64,000 nucleotides of DNA. It comes from Chrysoperla carnea. Taxonomy: Eukaryota > Arthropoda > Insecta > Neuroptera > Chrysopidae. The notes below the pieces were generated by a model that was not told where the DNA came from, searched no databases, and saw nothing but the letters and a program-made list of their open reading frames with translations. The position numbers were made by a program, and so were the translations under genes. The DNA lies in NCBI RefSeq assembly GCF_905475395.1, contig NC_058337.1:31520983-31584982 (forward strand). The letters run 5' to 3'. Below, one piece after another: positions 1 through 12,099 of the stretch. Position 1 is the first letter of the stretch; each line of letters opens with the position of its first letter.

Positions 1-2593
1 AATTACGGGGTGATCATGTCCATTTAGATATCAGGTTCATTTAAAAATTACACGTGAAATTTTTGAGATGTTGCCCCAAATCTTAAACTTATTGTTCAAT
101 CGCAAAATGAACCAGATTTTCATGTTCTTATCAAGTAAACAATAGGTCCAATGTAAAAAGTAAAAGCGTGAATTTACAACCTTTAATTGCTGTCTCGATA
201 TGCATATTACAAAGAAAGAATGAAAAAAATTTACAACTTAAACAATATGTAGAATGCCCACCATATTGACTAATTGAGCCCGTGACTTACATTTCTTAAT
301 TCTAAAAGGTTGTATACAGGCTAATGAAGCTCATTAGAAACTATGCGCTTGTCGTATAAAAGAAATTACATACTTCCTGAATCGAGAAGTCATTCCAACA
401 CTACATTTCATTTAAAATAAAATTGTTCGTAGTACATGTGTATAATAAAATCATTGATACGTGTTGTGTTGTTTTTAATAGAAAAATATTAAATGAAAAG
501 AAAATTGTAATACATCAATGAAAGAACTAATTCTGTTCTGTATGTAATAAATTTTATCGTATGATGTAGTTTCGATATTTTTCTCAATAATTTATATACC
601 ATAGAGTCCCGTCAATCGATAATATAATAAATAGTTACAAAAACAGTTGATATCATTGACGTGAATAGTTTATAAATAAAATACTATCTTTAAATTCAAT
701 TGAATTTTCATCTTCATTTTTGACAGGTTTTTAAACTTTACTGTTAATATTTTTATTCCCGGTGCTCATCGGCGACTTTGTAATTGTTAAATACAAAAAA
801 TAAAATTTAAATATAAATTTTAAACTTTGAAGTTTGATTTATTATTTGCGCGTCAATTTATCTTTCAGAAGAAGGTTCTAGAGAAGACTTCATAAACTTA
901 AATGGGTAAATGGAACAATAATATTCATATGCATACATAGATTATCTAGGCAAATATTTTCAGACCGATCCATCTCTGTATCGCTGAGTAAATTTGAGTT
1001 GCCCTCTTTTGGTACAAATCTATGTAAAATCCCTACAAGGCCTCTATTTCTTGAAACTAAACAAAAATAATGACATAAATAAAATTTTTGTATTATCCGT
1101 TAAGGTAACACGCGGATCAAACTTCATAACGCAATTTACCAAAAATGTATGAGGTTTGGTATAGAAAATACTACAATTCAATGTTATTTGGACTTATACA
1201 AGCTAATAACTCATTGGAAATAGTGACCCGAAAATAGTTAAATTAAAAAATATAATTATACAAACTAAATAGTCGAATGATTTTAAACATTCTTTAAATT
1301 TATTATCACTGAACAAAAGTTTTAAATTTATTCGTAGATAATTTTGATAAAAATGCTTTTGCAAATACATAATTTTTATTTTTATTGGTATTTATATACA
1401 AACTTTGTAAATCAGTCTAGTATGTGCAATAATTTTCTATTTATATAATAGTATTCAGCATTTCTAAATATGCTAGTACACATCTTCTGTCCACTGTCAG
1501 GTTGAAAGTATTTCAGAAATACTGGATCTAGAAACTTGAAATTATGTGTGCAGGAGTACGTTAATTAAAGCGCGTTATTGGTTTTTAACTGTAACTACTA
1601 TTTTTTTATACAATTTAGGCTGAATAAACCTAAAGAATAAAAAGATTTCAAAATAAACAAGCGTATGTATTTTTTTTCCACCTTCATATTCCGATAATGG
1701 AACGAAGAATCAACATAAGGTAAAATTTGCGGCAATTCATGTGTGTAGGAAATGTAAATAAAGTTTAAATTTTTTTAGGTATTTTCAAGATTAAACAGAG
1801 GTTAACATAATAGAGTAGAAATCTATTATATAATAAATATTTTATGAATTTGCAAGTAAATAATTTTTTGGTCCAAACTCTTTTATTTTGTAATTATACT
1901 TGGCTTAAAAGTGCCACAAATTGAAATCAAGAAAAAATACTCTTTAAACGAAAATTTCAATTAGAGTAACAGCAATTTTTTCCTAGACCTCTTTCATTCT
2001 CTTCAAAAAGAAGCTATCTACGTATATTTTACCGTTTTATCATTATCCATTGTGTTTTTCAAATAGTACGTTGGAACTTTTATTATTTCTACAACATTAA
2101 AATTATTAGGACTAACTACAACTGTGATAACGAACTTAGCGAATAGTTTCGAGAAGTGAATCAAATTTTATTTTGGAACCAGTTAATTACATCCCGCATC
2201 ACTTAATAAGTAACGTCCCTAAAAAACTCGGAGAAACGGTTGTTTATAAATTATTGACAAAATAATTTTTAAAGTCTGCAACAAGAGTCAGTGTATGAAC
2301 CGCGGTCATAGGTTCTTCACCGCTTACTTTGAAACACTAACTTTTATTTCGTCTTTTAGAGCAAGTATTCTTTTAGATTAAAACTTTGATTTAAATGGTA
2401 AACTAAACCAACTTCTGCTGTTGAATATATACTAAACTTTCTATCATCTACTGCTTCTGAAACTATTCTGAATTTAGTATGATTTGACACATTGTGTCAA
2501 TTTGCTGAATATAAATCATTTAGAAAATACATCAATTAAGTCTGCATTGGAGTAGAGGCTAATAAGTGTAACCTCGTACTTGTTTTGATATAT
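1..2593. other. Non-coding, AT-rich
   Basis: No gene or element recognised apart from the direct repeat at 576-705. Confidence 0.6.
576..705 (+). repeat. Direct repeat, copy 1
   Basis: About 130 bp starting ATTTTTCTCAATAATTTATA and containing GAGTCCCGTCAAT and GACGTGAATAGTTTATAAAT; repeated at 3549-3670 with a few substitutions and a 10-base gap. Confidence 0.8.
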
Positions 2594-3348
2594 AGTGTGT
2601 CCCCGGATAGAGGTAACTATACTTGTAAATTTTCTTATTTTTCATTTTAAGAAAAAAAATCATTCTGTATAAAAAATTTTGCTTATTCTGAAAAGTATGT
2701 AGGCATATTTAAAACTTCTAAAAAATGTCTAACAGGGTACTCAAAAAATTGAAATCACTATTTTTCTTTTTGGTAAACTACCCTTCATTTCTATAAGTTG
2801 ACAAAATGTTATTCAAAAAAGTTGCTCGCAAATAATAATTTTGACTCTATACAAAATATCAAAAAGATCCGTGTACTTTAATTATAGCATCATTGTTTAT
2901 TTCTACAAACGTTACAAAAAAACGTAACAAAGAAAATAATAATAAATCAATTATCATATTATCAATTTTTTTGTGGACTAGGCTAGAAAATTAAAAAGAA
3001 AATTTATTTTCTCGGATAAACATTCACTGAGAATGGAATTGTCAAAGTTGGAAAGATTTTTGAAATTCAGTCATGAATTAGATCTTGAGTCATAATTGTT
3101 AATTTTGAGCAACTTTTCTTAGTAACATTTTGCCAACTTATGAAAAGAATGGGTAGTTAACCAAAAAAAAAATAAATAAAAAAATAGTGATACCAAATTT
3201 TTGGCTATCCTGAACATTATTTAGAAATTTTAAATATTCCTACATACTTTTCACTATTAGCAAAATTTTTTTAAAGAATGGCTTTTTTTCTTACAATGCA
3301 AAATAAGAAAATTTACAAGTATTTACAACCTCTATTCGGGGACACACT
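2594..3348. mobile_element. Foldback/TIR element, 755 bp
   Basis: The left end AGTGTGTCCCCGGATAGAGG is mirrored at the right end (CCTCTATTCGGGGACACACT). The inverted similarity continues deep into the element: TTGTAAATTTTCTTATTTT, and a second block around 2755-2830 against 3095-3190 (TAGTTAACC, CATAAGTTGGCAAAATGTTA). Each arm is about 340 bp with moderate divergence, so the whole copy could fold into one long hairpin. There is no coding capacity. A clean target duplication was not identified. Confidence 0.8.
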
Positions 3349-3548
3349 GTGTGTCCATGGAACTATCAAAAGTGAGTTATAATTTCATTTAAAATATTTA
3401 TTTAGGTATGCATTTCTATGAAAAACAAACATATATATTGAATTGAATATATTTTCTCATAATATCTCACTATGTTTTCCATCATATGGCTAAATGTTTA
3501 CCATGATTCAATTGCAAAAAGCTATTTGAATAAGTAATTTTCATAATA

Positions 3549-3670
3549 ATTTTTCTCAATAATTTATAGAGTCCCGTCAATAGATAATATAATAAATAGT
3601 TACAAAAACAGATGATATCCATGACGTGAATAGTTTATAAATAAAATACTACCTTTAAATTCAATTAAAT
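3549..3670 (+). repeat. Direct repeat, copy 2
   Basis: Second copy of 576-705, same strand, 3 kb downstream. A further local duplication, with the words GTTTACCATGATT and CTATTTGAATAA, links 3484-3550 with 3919-3990. Confidence 0.8.
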
Positions 3671-4128
3671 GCTTAGCCTAACAAATTTTTCATTTGCGAA
3701 AATTATTATAAATGAAATGTTTCACAAATTGTCGTTCGCCTCCACAATCTGCAGTTTGACGGATACCCGTTTCTTTGTTATCCTAACACAGGATAAGCAG
3801 GATATCCATTGTTCGGAAACTTGAAAATAGCAATTTAAGATGTCGCAACTGGCATCTACTTATTAAGTTTCGGGCAAAATAAACATGAGTATAGACGGTT
3901 TCTCAATGAGTTTTCTATCATATGGGTTATATGTTTACCATGATTTAGAATGCAGAAAACTATTTGAATAAATAATTTTCATAACAATATTTTATAAAAC
4001 AGTTTCAATATGATTACAGTAATATGATTAAGTATATGATAAGTTTATTTATTTTTCAAAATCAGTTTTCCAATTCACAACAAGTCGGTAAATATTTGTA
4101 ATACGACGTTATTTTTTATCATGATTTA

Positions 4129-4624
4129 TCTCTATATATTATAAATGCGAAAGTAACTAGTTTGTTTGTTTGTTTGTTTGTTTGTTACGCTTTCACGCTA
4201 AAACTAGCGAATGGTTTTTAATGAAACTGTACAGCAATATAGCTCATACTTCAGAATAACACACGAGCTATAATTAATAAAGATACTTATATTTAAAAAA
4301 AATAAAAATAATAAAAAAATAAAATTTAATCTGACATTTACTATTTTAAATTTTTACAGAAATCTGTAATTGATTGTTTAAAATGATGATTATAGATGAA
4401 GCAGATCTATAGTCATCATTTTGACCTATAAATTAAAATATTCTGTAAAAATTTAAAATAGTAATTATCAAACCATTCATGGCCAACTTTTCTGATATAC
4501 TCAATGAATTATGACTATTTTACATTTAAAAAAATTGAAAACTGTGCACATCAAGAGAGGTGGAGGCTATAAAGCGGTGTTTTTTACTTTGAAGCCCAGT
4601 GAATCGGGCGGATATCAAGCTAGT
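4129..4624 (+). mobile_element. Non-autonomous Helitron-like element
   Basis: The element starts TCTCTATATATTATAAATGC, contains a (GTTT)n run (about 4160-4183) and TTACGCTTTCACGC, and ends with a short GC hairpin (GCCC 4594-4597 with GGGC 4606-4609) followed 11 bases later by CTAGT (4620-4624). TC at the 5' end, a hairpin about 10-12 bases before CTRRT and no target duplication are the Helitron signature. The flanks are A on both sides rather than the usual A and T. It has no Rep/helicase gene. A 127-bp palindrome sits inside (4338-4464). Confidence 0.6.
4338..4464. repeat. Palindromic hairpin inside the Helitron-like element
   Basis: A 24-bp arm (4338-4361) is repeated inverted at 4441-4464. 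A second inner pair (AAAATGATGATTATAGAT against its near-perfect complement) flanks a 7-base loop near 4405. Confidence 0.85.
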
Positions 4625-5283
4625 AGTTTATATATCAGTAATATATAACGTCCACTATGCTAAAGTAGTTAAAAATAACAGATTGTAATTAGCGCATTAG
4701 TTAAGAATATTGCGCGTCATGAAAGCTAAAATTTATTTAAGCCTGACTTTTGGATTTTAAGAAGCTGAAATAATTTTGATACTTTTTACGGGTATGGGCA
4801 AAATGATGCCAATCAAATGAAAATCAATCAAATGACGTCAAGCAGCTTGAATATGGAAACCATAAGCAGGCCCAAATCTTATAAAAAACAGCAGTGGCCT
4901 ATGGAATGCCTAGCCCATTAAAAGAGTGGACTAATTTTTGTTAAGATACTTCGCATTGCAAAATCATTTTCCCAAAAGGTGAACTTCTGACGCCAAATAT
5001 TTCAGAAATACTTAGTATATAATGGCAACAAATCTATGATGACACAGAAGTATTGTTGGTCTTGGTGCAGAGAAGAAACTTTTTAGCTTTAGTTTTTGAA
5101 TTTATTTGTTTAAAACTAAAATATTGTTTTTGTAAATAATTTGGCATCCTGTATTATTTATATATATTATCCTGGGTAATTTCACTCAATATTATTCTAT
5201 TTATTCGTTGCGTGCAGAAACGAACTACCACTCTAGCGCCACTAATAAATATATTTATAACTTCTATATCGTTTCATATATTA

Positions 5284-5684
5284 GGGGATGTACTTAGATT
5301 ACGTAACGCATTTAGAACGACTTTTCAGCCCCTACCCCCCCACTCTATGTAACAAATTGTAACAAAATATTGAGACCCCCTTCCCCACCCTCTGTTTTTA
5401 ACGTAATTTTTGTTCTTCTTTGAACTTTAGAGTATTATGGTTAAAAATCTTTAACCATTTAACCAATTTGTATCTCTTGAGGAATCTCTTAATACTAAAA
5501 ACGGCCGCAACGCGTAAATTTCAAAATATTAAAAGTTAGCTACAGTCATGTCAAGCGCGCCAATTTAAATTAAAATTTTTTTTTATTTATTTTGGTAATT
5601 ACTCCTCCGTACCATAACAAATAGTACCACTATGATTTGACCTCCCCTGCCCCTGAATTTGTTATGTTATTTAATTACAGCTCC
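5284..5684. mobile_element. TIR element with 3-bp target duplication (TTA)
   Basis: The left end GGGGATGTACTTAGATTACG and the right end (ending TTAATTACAGCTCC) are diverged inverted repeats. C-rich segments lie just inside (CCCCTACCCCCCC and CCTCCCCTGCCCCTG). TTA occurs directly outside both ends. The 3-bp duplication and G-rich terminus suit PIF/Harbinger-like MITEs. It appears to be the same superfamily as the element at 63543-63975. Confidence 0.6.
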
Positions 5685-7176
5685 TTATTAATTTTCACAA
5701 AATGTTTTTATTCTTAGTATAATAATATTGCGTGTATTTTCAAATAGTAATATTATTTATTTATAGATATAGACAATATTATTACATACATGATTTAATG
5801 ATTGTCTGTAAACTCAAATTAATAATAAAAGGAAACGACATAGGAATTACATGTATTTCAGCGAGCGGTGCTAAAAACGATTCTGCACACAGCGAAAAGT
5901 TTCTTGAAAATGTTTTTGTCCCAACTTTGTTTTCTAATAAAAATAGATACATATGTTTTTTTACTATTTTTTTCTGTTTCTATGTCGTGTAACTATATTC
6001 TGTTATTTATTTTTGTATGTTATCAACTAATGTTGTTTATCTGTCAAATATATCCCTCGATAGACTGTGATTAATTAAGTATAGTTATTCCTTGTTATAA
6101 ATATTGTGATAATAAGACAATATTTTATTTTCGTGAAAGCAGTATTAAGGATTGAGTCTAGAACTATATTGTTTTTAATAAACATTTTGAACGATAAATT
6201 AGATTTAAAAAATTGACTTTATTTTAGGACTTGGATTTCAAATAATTTGTTACAATATGGCAATAGCTAGGCTAATTACGGAATTTATTGTTAAACCGCT
6301 TTTCGTCGATGCGTAAATAATGGATATTTAAAACAATTTATAACAAACGTTTTTTAATTTGCTACCAAATAATTTTTTTAATCAATCGTTTTCCTTATGT
6401 AATTTACGAAAATCATGATGCAATATTTTTCTAAAAGAAAATCAGAGTACGAAAATTGAGAGTACCTACGAGCTATTAAACTAAAGGAAGTGTTTGCCAT
6501 TTAGTCAAAACTGTTTCCCTTTATAGATGCTTCCGGCCAATATGATGATGTAGACCAGCAAACAGGTACCTAATTGTAAAAACCCAGGTTATGATAACGT
6601 TAGTCTAAATCAATCGGTAGGGGAAATGAATGAACAGTTTCTTGTTTTTTTTTATATGTGATCGTTTTTAAGGTTAAGCAGAAGTTTACTTTTTTAACGT
6701 ATTTTTTTTTTTACAAATTCTTATTCTTTATCGAAAAACAAAAAAAATTAGTTGAAATATTTTTTTCCTTGGTCTTAATTCTCGGTACCGGATACAACAG
6801 AAGTTGATGTTTTTTCACACACACAAACACATATTTGAGTTTATCATTTTGATTATCTTCCACTTTTTTAATTTAATGACGCAATACCTCTAGTCTATAC
6901 CACTGTAATTGCAGCCTTTGTGCAATATGAAAATAAATACATTTTTAATTCCAGTCAAAGACCTTTTGAAAAACAAGTGTAAAAACTTCTATTGATAATA
7001 CTATCTAAAGCCATTTGTTTATGGAACAATAAATAATCAACAACTTTTGGGACGTATACTTTATATAATATTATTAAGTTTTGTTTTATTTTATGAATAG
7101 ATAACTTTGTTATTAGCGAACTATGGATATTATTTGCACAGAATTGCGATCAGTTTAGCTTTTGAATATCAATACA
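5685..7176. other. Non-coding, AT-rich
   Basis: Short overlapping frames at 5732-6074 have AT-rich, low-information products with no recognisable domain. Nothing else seen. Confidence 0.6.
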
Positions 7177-7560
7177 CAGTAGGGTAAGCTATAGTACCTA
7201 GAGTACAATACACCTTGAATCATTCTGTAGTTTCTCGACAGATATTGCTATTACATTTTTATTGGAATTAGGGTATTTTATCAGAATCCAGGTAAAGAGA
7301 ATACTGGATTTCAATATACTTTCGTTTTCAAATAAACTAGAAATTTTACAAAAATTTTGCTGGTATTCACGGAAGTGAAGCGTATCGATTATTATGTTAA
7401 ATAGACTGACGTCCGATGCAATAGTCTTTTATCCACTAAGAATAAAGCGTTTGGATAAAAATTTCTAATGATTAATCATGATAACAAAACATAAAATTAT
7501 TTTTTTTTAATAATAAAGATTATTAATTGAATTTATATGTTTTCGATAGTACATACTATA

Positions 7561-8041
7561 TTACAATAAATAATTAAAATAATAAAAACAATTTTATTAT
7601 TGGTGTATGCCTACCTATACAAGTTTTTATTGGGTCTTGGGTTCGTAGGACCCATCTTGTAAACCGTTAAAGATAGAACAAAAGTTTAAATGTAAAAAAT
7701 GTTCCTTATCAAAAATTAAACAACTGAAACATTTTTTCGTAAACATCACTGTTTAGACGTGAGGGCGCCAATTAGGCGGAAATTTTACAATATGTACTAT
7801 ACTTGATTAACAGTTATGTATGTGTCACATGTTTGTATGTGTAATGTGATAAAGAAATCAACACTGACTATGCATGGTATTTCAACAATTAACTCAGTCA
7901 ATTGTTTGTTTTCACTTGTTTATTTTATCTTAAAATTTTTCGAACTTTCGTTCATTCTCAAGAGATTAAATTAATTAATAAAATTTGTAGTCATACACCA
8001 ATAATAAAATTATTTCTTATTATTTTAATTATTTATTGTAA
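7561..8041. mobile_element. 481-bp TIR insert within Rep-B
   Basis: Inverted repeats of about 50 bp: TTACAATAAATAATTAAAAT at 7561 and its mirror ending at 8041, extending to GGTGTATG / CATACACC with a few mismatches. The interior carries a Rep-A fragment (7633-7925). No target duplication is obvious. Confidence 0.75.
7633..7925 (+). repeat. Rep-A fragment (3' part)
   Basis: Matches the 3' half of the dispersed family Rep-A: GTCTTGGGTTCGTAGGACCC, CATCTTGTAAACCGTT, AACATCACTGTTTA, then the CACTTG end. It lies inside the TIR insert 7561-8041. Confidence 0.8.
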
Positions 8042-8392
8042 AGCTTATAATTATTTTTAGATAATCGTAAAACTATGGATCCGGTCACGTAACAGCAAAC
8101 ACGAATCAGAAAAACTTTGAAAGTACTACGTCACACCATATGAAACACTATGTTAACTCACATGTATACAAATATATACATGTAAACATGTATACAAATA
8201 CATGTAAAACTTGCATATACTTGTAACTTGCATACATGAAAATGATTGTACATCAAGTAATGATATCATTCAAGACGCCATGACATTCAACACTGTTTTC
8301 GAAAGGAATTATGTTTTTTAAAATGCAAAATACATGAGGTAAATAGTATTTTTAAATAATACTTTCTTGCTGTAAATCAGATACTAAAATAA

Positions 8393-10007
8393 ATCAGTTT
8401 TTCAAATTTAGGACAAAAGCGTTTTGGTGGAGGCGAACCTAGGTGTATGGAGTGTGTTCTATGGTACAATAATAATAATGTACAATAGAATATATTTCAG
8501 GTATCATTGCTCACACGTTTTTATCGATAGTTATTAAATTGTTTAAATTATCGAAAAAATATTGTTTTTGAGGAACGACAATGCTATAAACAGACACAAT
8601 TTCAATTGTGATATTTGGAATAAATGTTAATTTTGATTCTAGGTACAACACTCTCCTGTATAGGCACATGATGGTGTACCCAAAATATTTATAAACAATT
8701 TAACAATAGTATTTGTCTGCTCATAATTATTTAAATTATTATTATATTATTATCGTGAGCCAGATGCTGTATAATTCGCATTCATAAAGCTTTAGTCAAA
8801 TGTTTGTTTCACATAACGTTTACTTGTTGCGAATATAATATTATTGAAACTTAAATAGATTTCATATTAAAAGTAGCAAAAAATTATTTTATAAATACAG
8901 CCTGCTATTATGCTGGGGAGACATAAATTGTTTTAACATTTTAACTGTACATCTTCAGAACAAGGTACGTTAAAATTTCAAAACTAAACTGGTTAATTTA
9001 TTTCTTGAATTTTTTTAAAAATTAATGAGTTTTCTTAATCGTACCAACTATAGTTCTCTTAAGAGTAACGTACGAATAAAATTTAACTATTTGTCAAATA
9101 TAGTTATTAGATGATGACATTGATATAATAAGAGATAAGAGTAATTCATGTTATAGAAGTAATTATTGATACAGGATTATATTGCTCCTTTATTATATTG
9201 CACTTATGCAATCAAGACAGATATAACTGTTGCAGATGTTCGGGAAAACTGTTTCTTGGCTATGTTCATTGAATCCTAAAAAACTGCTTTCTCTATTTAA
9301 AGTGACCAAGATACTGAGCATCGATACGCTTTATCCAATCACATTTGTTTGTTTGTAAACAAAATATTCAATTTGTAAACAAAATAATCAATTTTAATTT
9401 AAAACTGGTCCCTACTGCATAACTGACTTTCCCCTAGTAATGAGTGCAATTTCTTTTTAGAATTCGAGTATAAATTACTGCGTAATTAGGTGGTACCAAT
9501 AGCTTTATAATATATTTACTAGCAGTTGAATCAGTTATATTTTTAGCCACAAACATTTAAAGTAATTATTCTACATTTTTATTTTTATTGCAAACGTACC
9601 TCATTTTTCGGAAAATTTACAATAAATGATATTGATTCAATTTTTAAAATTATCCGACGAATTATTTAATGGATTTATACTATTATTAAAATTAATATTT
9701 ACGAGTCTCCAGTAAGTTTTTAATAACATTATTTTCCTAAACAAATAAGGGTAATTTTAACTTAGAAATAGTATCACTGTAATAGATTTTTTCTTAGTTC
9801 TTTTTGCTTAAATGTTTCGGAGTTAATCGCGAACAGTGCATTGTTCTATTGAATCAATAAGGGGTATTCAAAAATATAATAATATATATTACAACTATTT
9901 TCAAAGAAGCTTTGTTATTACTTTGATATCTTGAATATATTTTAGATAGCTAATTATAAATAAAATATAGTCACTGAAATTGCTATGCTTTAACTATCTG
10001 ATATAAG
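8393..10007. other. Non-coding, AT-rich
   Basis: No element or gene recognised. Confidence 0.6.
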
Positions 10008-10535
10008 ACTGTTCGTTATAACAGCACCAAATTAAACCTCTTTAAACCCCTTTAAAGTGGTATTTCTCTATAAAGTGAAATAAGTCAACTTTTAACCCCT
10101 TTAAAATTTGTTTAGTGGCATTTAACAAAAATTGAGTTTTTATTACGGGAGCCTTTTTGCATATTAAAACATCAATGGAGCAAACAATTAATTGCTTCGA
10201 ATTTATTTCAATTATAAAAAAAATTTAATCACAAAAACAAAAGCGTCTGAAATTCAAGTTTTATTTTTTCTACAAAGCTTAATAATTTTTTTACTTTTGA
10301 CTTGACAAACAAAATTTTGTACCACATTAAGAAACTCAGTTTATGAGCATGCAGCAATGTATTTTTTAATTGATTAGCAACAAATACACGAACATTATTC
10401 ATAAAAGAATGAAAATAAAAATTGGCTCAATAATGTTCATTCGTAGTTGTATTTGACAAAAAATAAATCCTTTCTTTTGATGTAGATTTTTTTCCCTCAG
10501 TTCTATCTACAGAAACCAGTTGTTATAACGGGTGC
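10008..10535. repeat. Possible pogo-like TIR pair
   Basis: CGTTATAACAGCACC near 10014 and GGTGCCGG with CAGTTGTTATAACG near 10517-10540 share a CGTTATAACA core in inverted arrangement, like the termini of some Tigger/pogo elements, and lie just upstream of the pogo-type transposase relic. The match is short and the interior has no gene. Confidence 0.25.
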
Positions 10536-10799
10536 CGGTATAATATTTAATAATAGGTTTGAACTTACAAGATTCTTCAAAATTTTCTAGTCTTTTGATT
10601 CAATACACTTTCCAGCTTGTGTGGGAGTGGTAATAATATTTTTACTAAGGAGTAAGTTCTAGTATGAAGCAGGGAAAGGCCAACGAAGAGTGAGAGCAGT
10701 AACTAGCGATGAACCAGGTAAGTTAATATAACAGTATGTTTTGCTACTGGTAGCTTCATACTACCAATGTTTACCTTTCCCTGGCAAAGGGTTTACTAG

Positions 10800-11020
10800 A
10801 TAAGGATGGGCCAGGACGTGCTACATATACAAACACTAAAAGAGGATATATTCATCGAATGGCTAAAAATTTTTGCAGCATATGCTAAGCCTACACAAGA
10901 ATCACCTGGGCTTTTAACTAAGATAACCACAGTAGTCATAAGTCACTTTCAGCTTTCAATAATTGCAAGGAAAATCATATTGTCAGGTTTGAGCGTCATT
11001 ACCCATGGTCAGAGGAAATA
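10800..11020 (+). pseudogene. Pogo/Tigger-type DDE transposase fragment, frameshifted
   Basis: The frame from 10806 reads as the middle of a pogo/Tigger-type (DDE_1) transposase: EDIFIEWLKIFAAYAKPTQES resembles the W...F..Y.KP segment that precedes the second catalytic Asp. After the codons for LLT a one-base loss moves the continuation to another frame, which reads DNHSSHKSLSAFNNCKENH from 10922. DNHSSH is the hallmark around the second catalytic Asp of this family. No other part of the gene is recognisable and the fragment ends near 11020. It is a dead relic. Confidence 0.65.
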
Positions 11021-11756
11021 GAATTCAAACCTGTTTTTTTTACATAATTACTAAACAACAATTACTTGTTACTGAAAGTTTTCATAAGTTTTGTGTTAAT
11101 ATAAATATATTAATATACACGATATAATGGCTTTTCCTTAAGTGAACGCAATCTCCCGGCTTCCCCGATATCGCAAAATAAAATCGAAAGAACAATAAAA
11201 AAAATATATATATTCAGTTTTCTTAATTATCTACTAATAGTATTTGTTTCGAGAGGCATATAATTTAATATCTCTTTTTATCTTGAAAAGAAGACCGTAA
11301 ATTAAGTAAATATTTTTATTTCATCTTTTGATAAGTACTGATTAACATAAGTTAGTAATGGACATATAAATTTTCAAAAAATTTTTAAAATACTCAATCG
11401 TAAACTACTTTTGATCCATTTATAATATTTGTTTGCAAAAAATACTGAGATATTACTACAAAAACATTATCCACTTAAAATATGTACACGAAACCGTGAT
11501 TTAAAAGTTTAGAGTACCTACTCTGAAATACATTGACAAAATCAGAAATAAGAAAACCAATCTTTACAACCATAAATACAGAAAAGTACATGAAATATTA
11601 CATTCCTATGAACGATTTATTTCAAAAGTTTAATAGAAAGGAAAAAACTGAGTGATAAAAGGAAAAAATTTAAGAATTTATATGTTTACAATTTTTGAAT
11701 GTAGTCTGTGTAATGTCTTATGTGCTGTTGATCTTACCCATTACTTTGATGTTTCT

Positions 11757-12014
11757 AAATAAATTTCGATTTTTGCCCCAATATCCTAGATCAATTTTTT
11801 GTATTTTATAAATACGTATTTCGACTACCAAGTAGACATCATCAGTATAAATTATCTAATCGTAATTACTCTTATTCTATATGTTACTCGTTGCAAATTT
11901 GGTGGCGGACTGCATATTGATATTTTCGTGTACCTTCAATGTATACTTTTCCAAGTATCTGTCAAATTGTAATGTCCGTGACGTCAGGAAATTGGGGCAA
12001 AATCGAAATTTATT
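11757..12014. mobile_element. Small inverted-repeat element with hammerhead-like motif
   Basis: AAATAAATTTCGATTTTTGC at 11757 and its mirror ending at 12014 (GCAAAATCGAAATTTATTT) form inverted repeats of about 25 bp around 258 bp. The minus strand inside holds CTGATGA (11845-11839) and GAAA (11822-11819), separated by TGTCTACTTGGTAGTC, which can form the stem CTAC/GTAG: the conserved core of a hammerhead ribozyme. No target duplication is clear. Confidence 0.5.
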
Positions 12015-12099
12015 TCGTAATATCCTAGAATTCTCATTTACTATATTTGATAATATTTATATTTCATGCTTCTATTTTAATTTTTTTTTTTCATAGTCT

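Larger units (their letters stand above)
7177..8392 (-). repeat. Rep-B copy interrupted by nested insertions
   Basis: The outer parts 7177-7560 and 8042-8280, plus 8355-8392, match 53085-53511 in inverse orientation (for example CTTGAATCATTCT, TAATGATTAATCATG, AAGACGCCATGACATT). The copy at 53 kb is continuous. Here it is split by a 481-bp TIR insert (7561-8041) and by about 75 bp near 8285-8355. Confidence 0.75.

Noticed and set aside
5732..6074. Overlapping frames of 86 and 68 codons
   Set aside because: Compositionally biased Phe/Tyr/Ile-rich products with no domain; expected by chance in AT-rich DNA.
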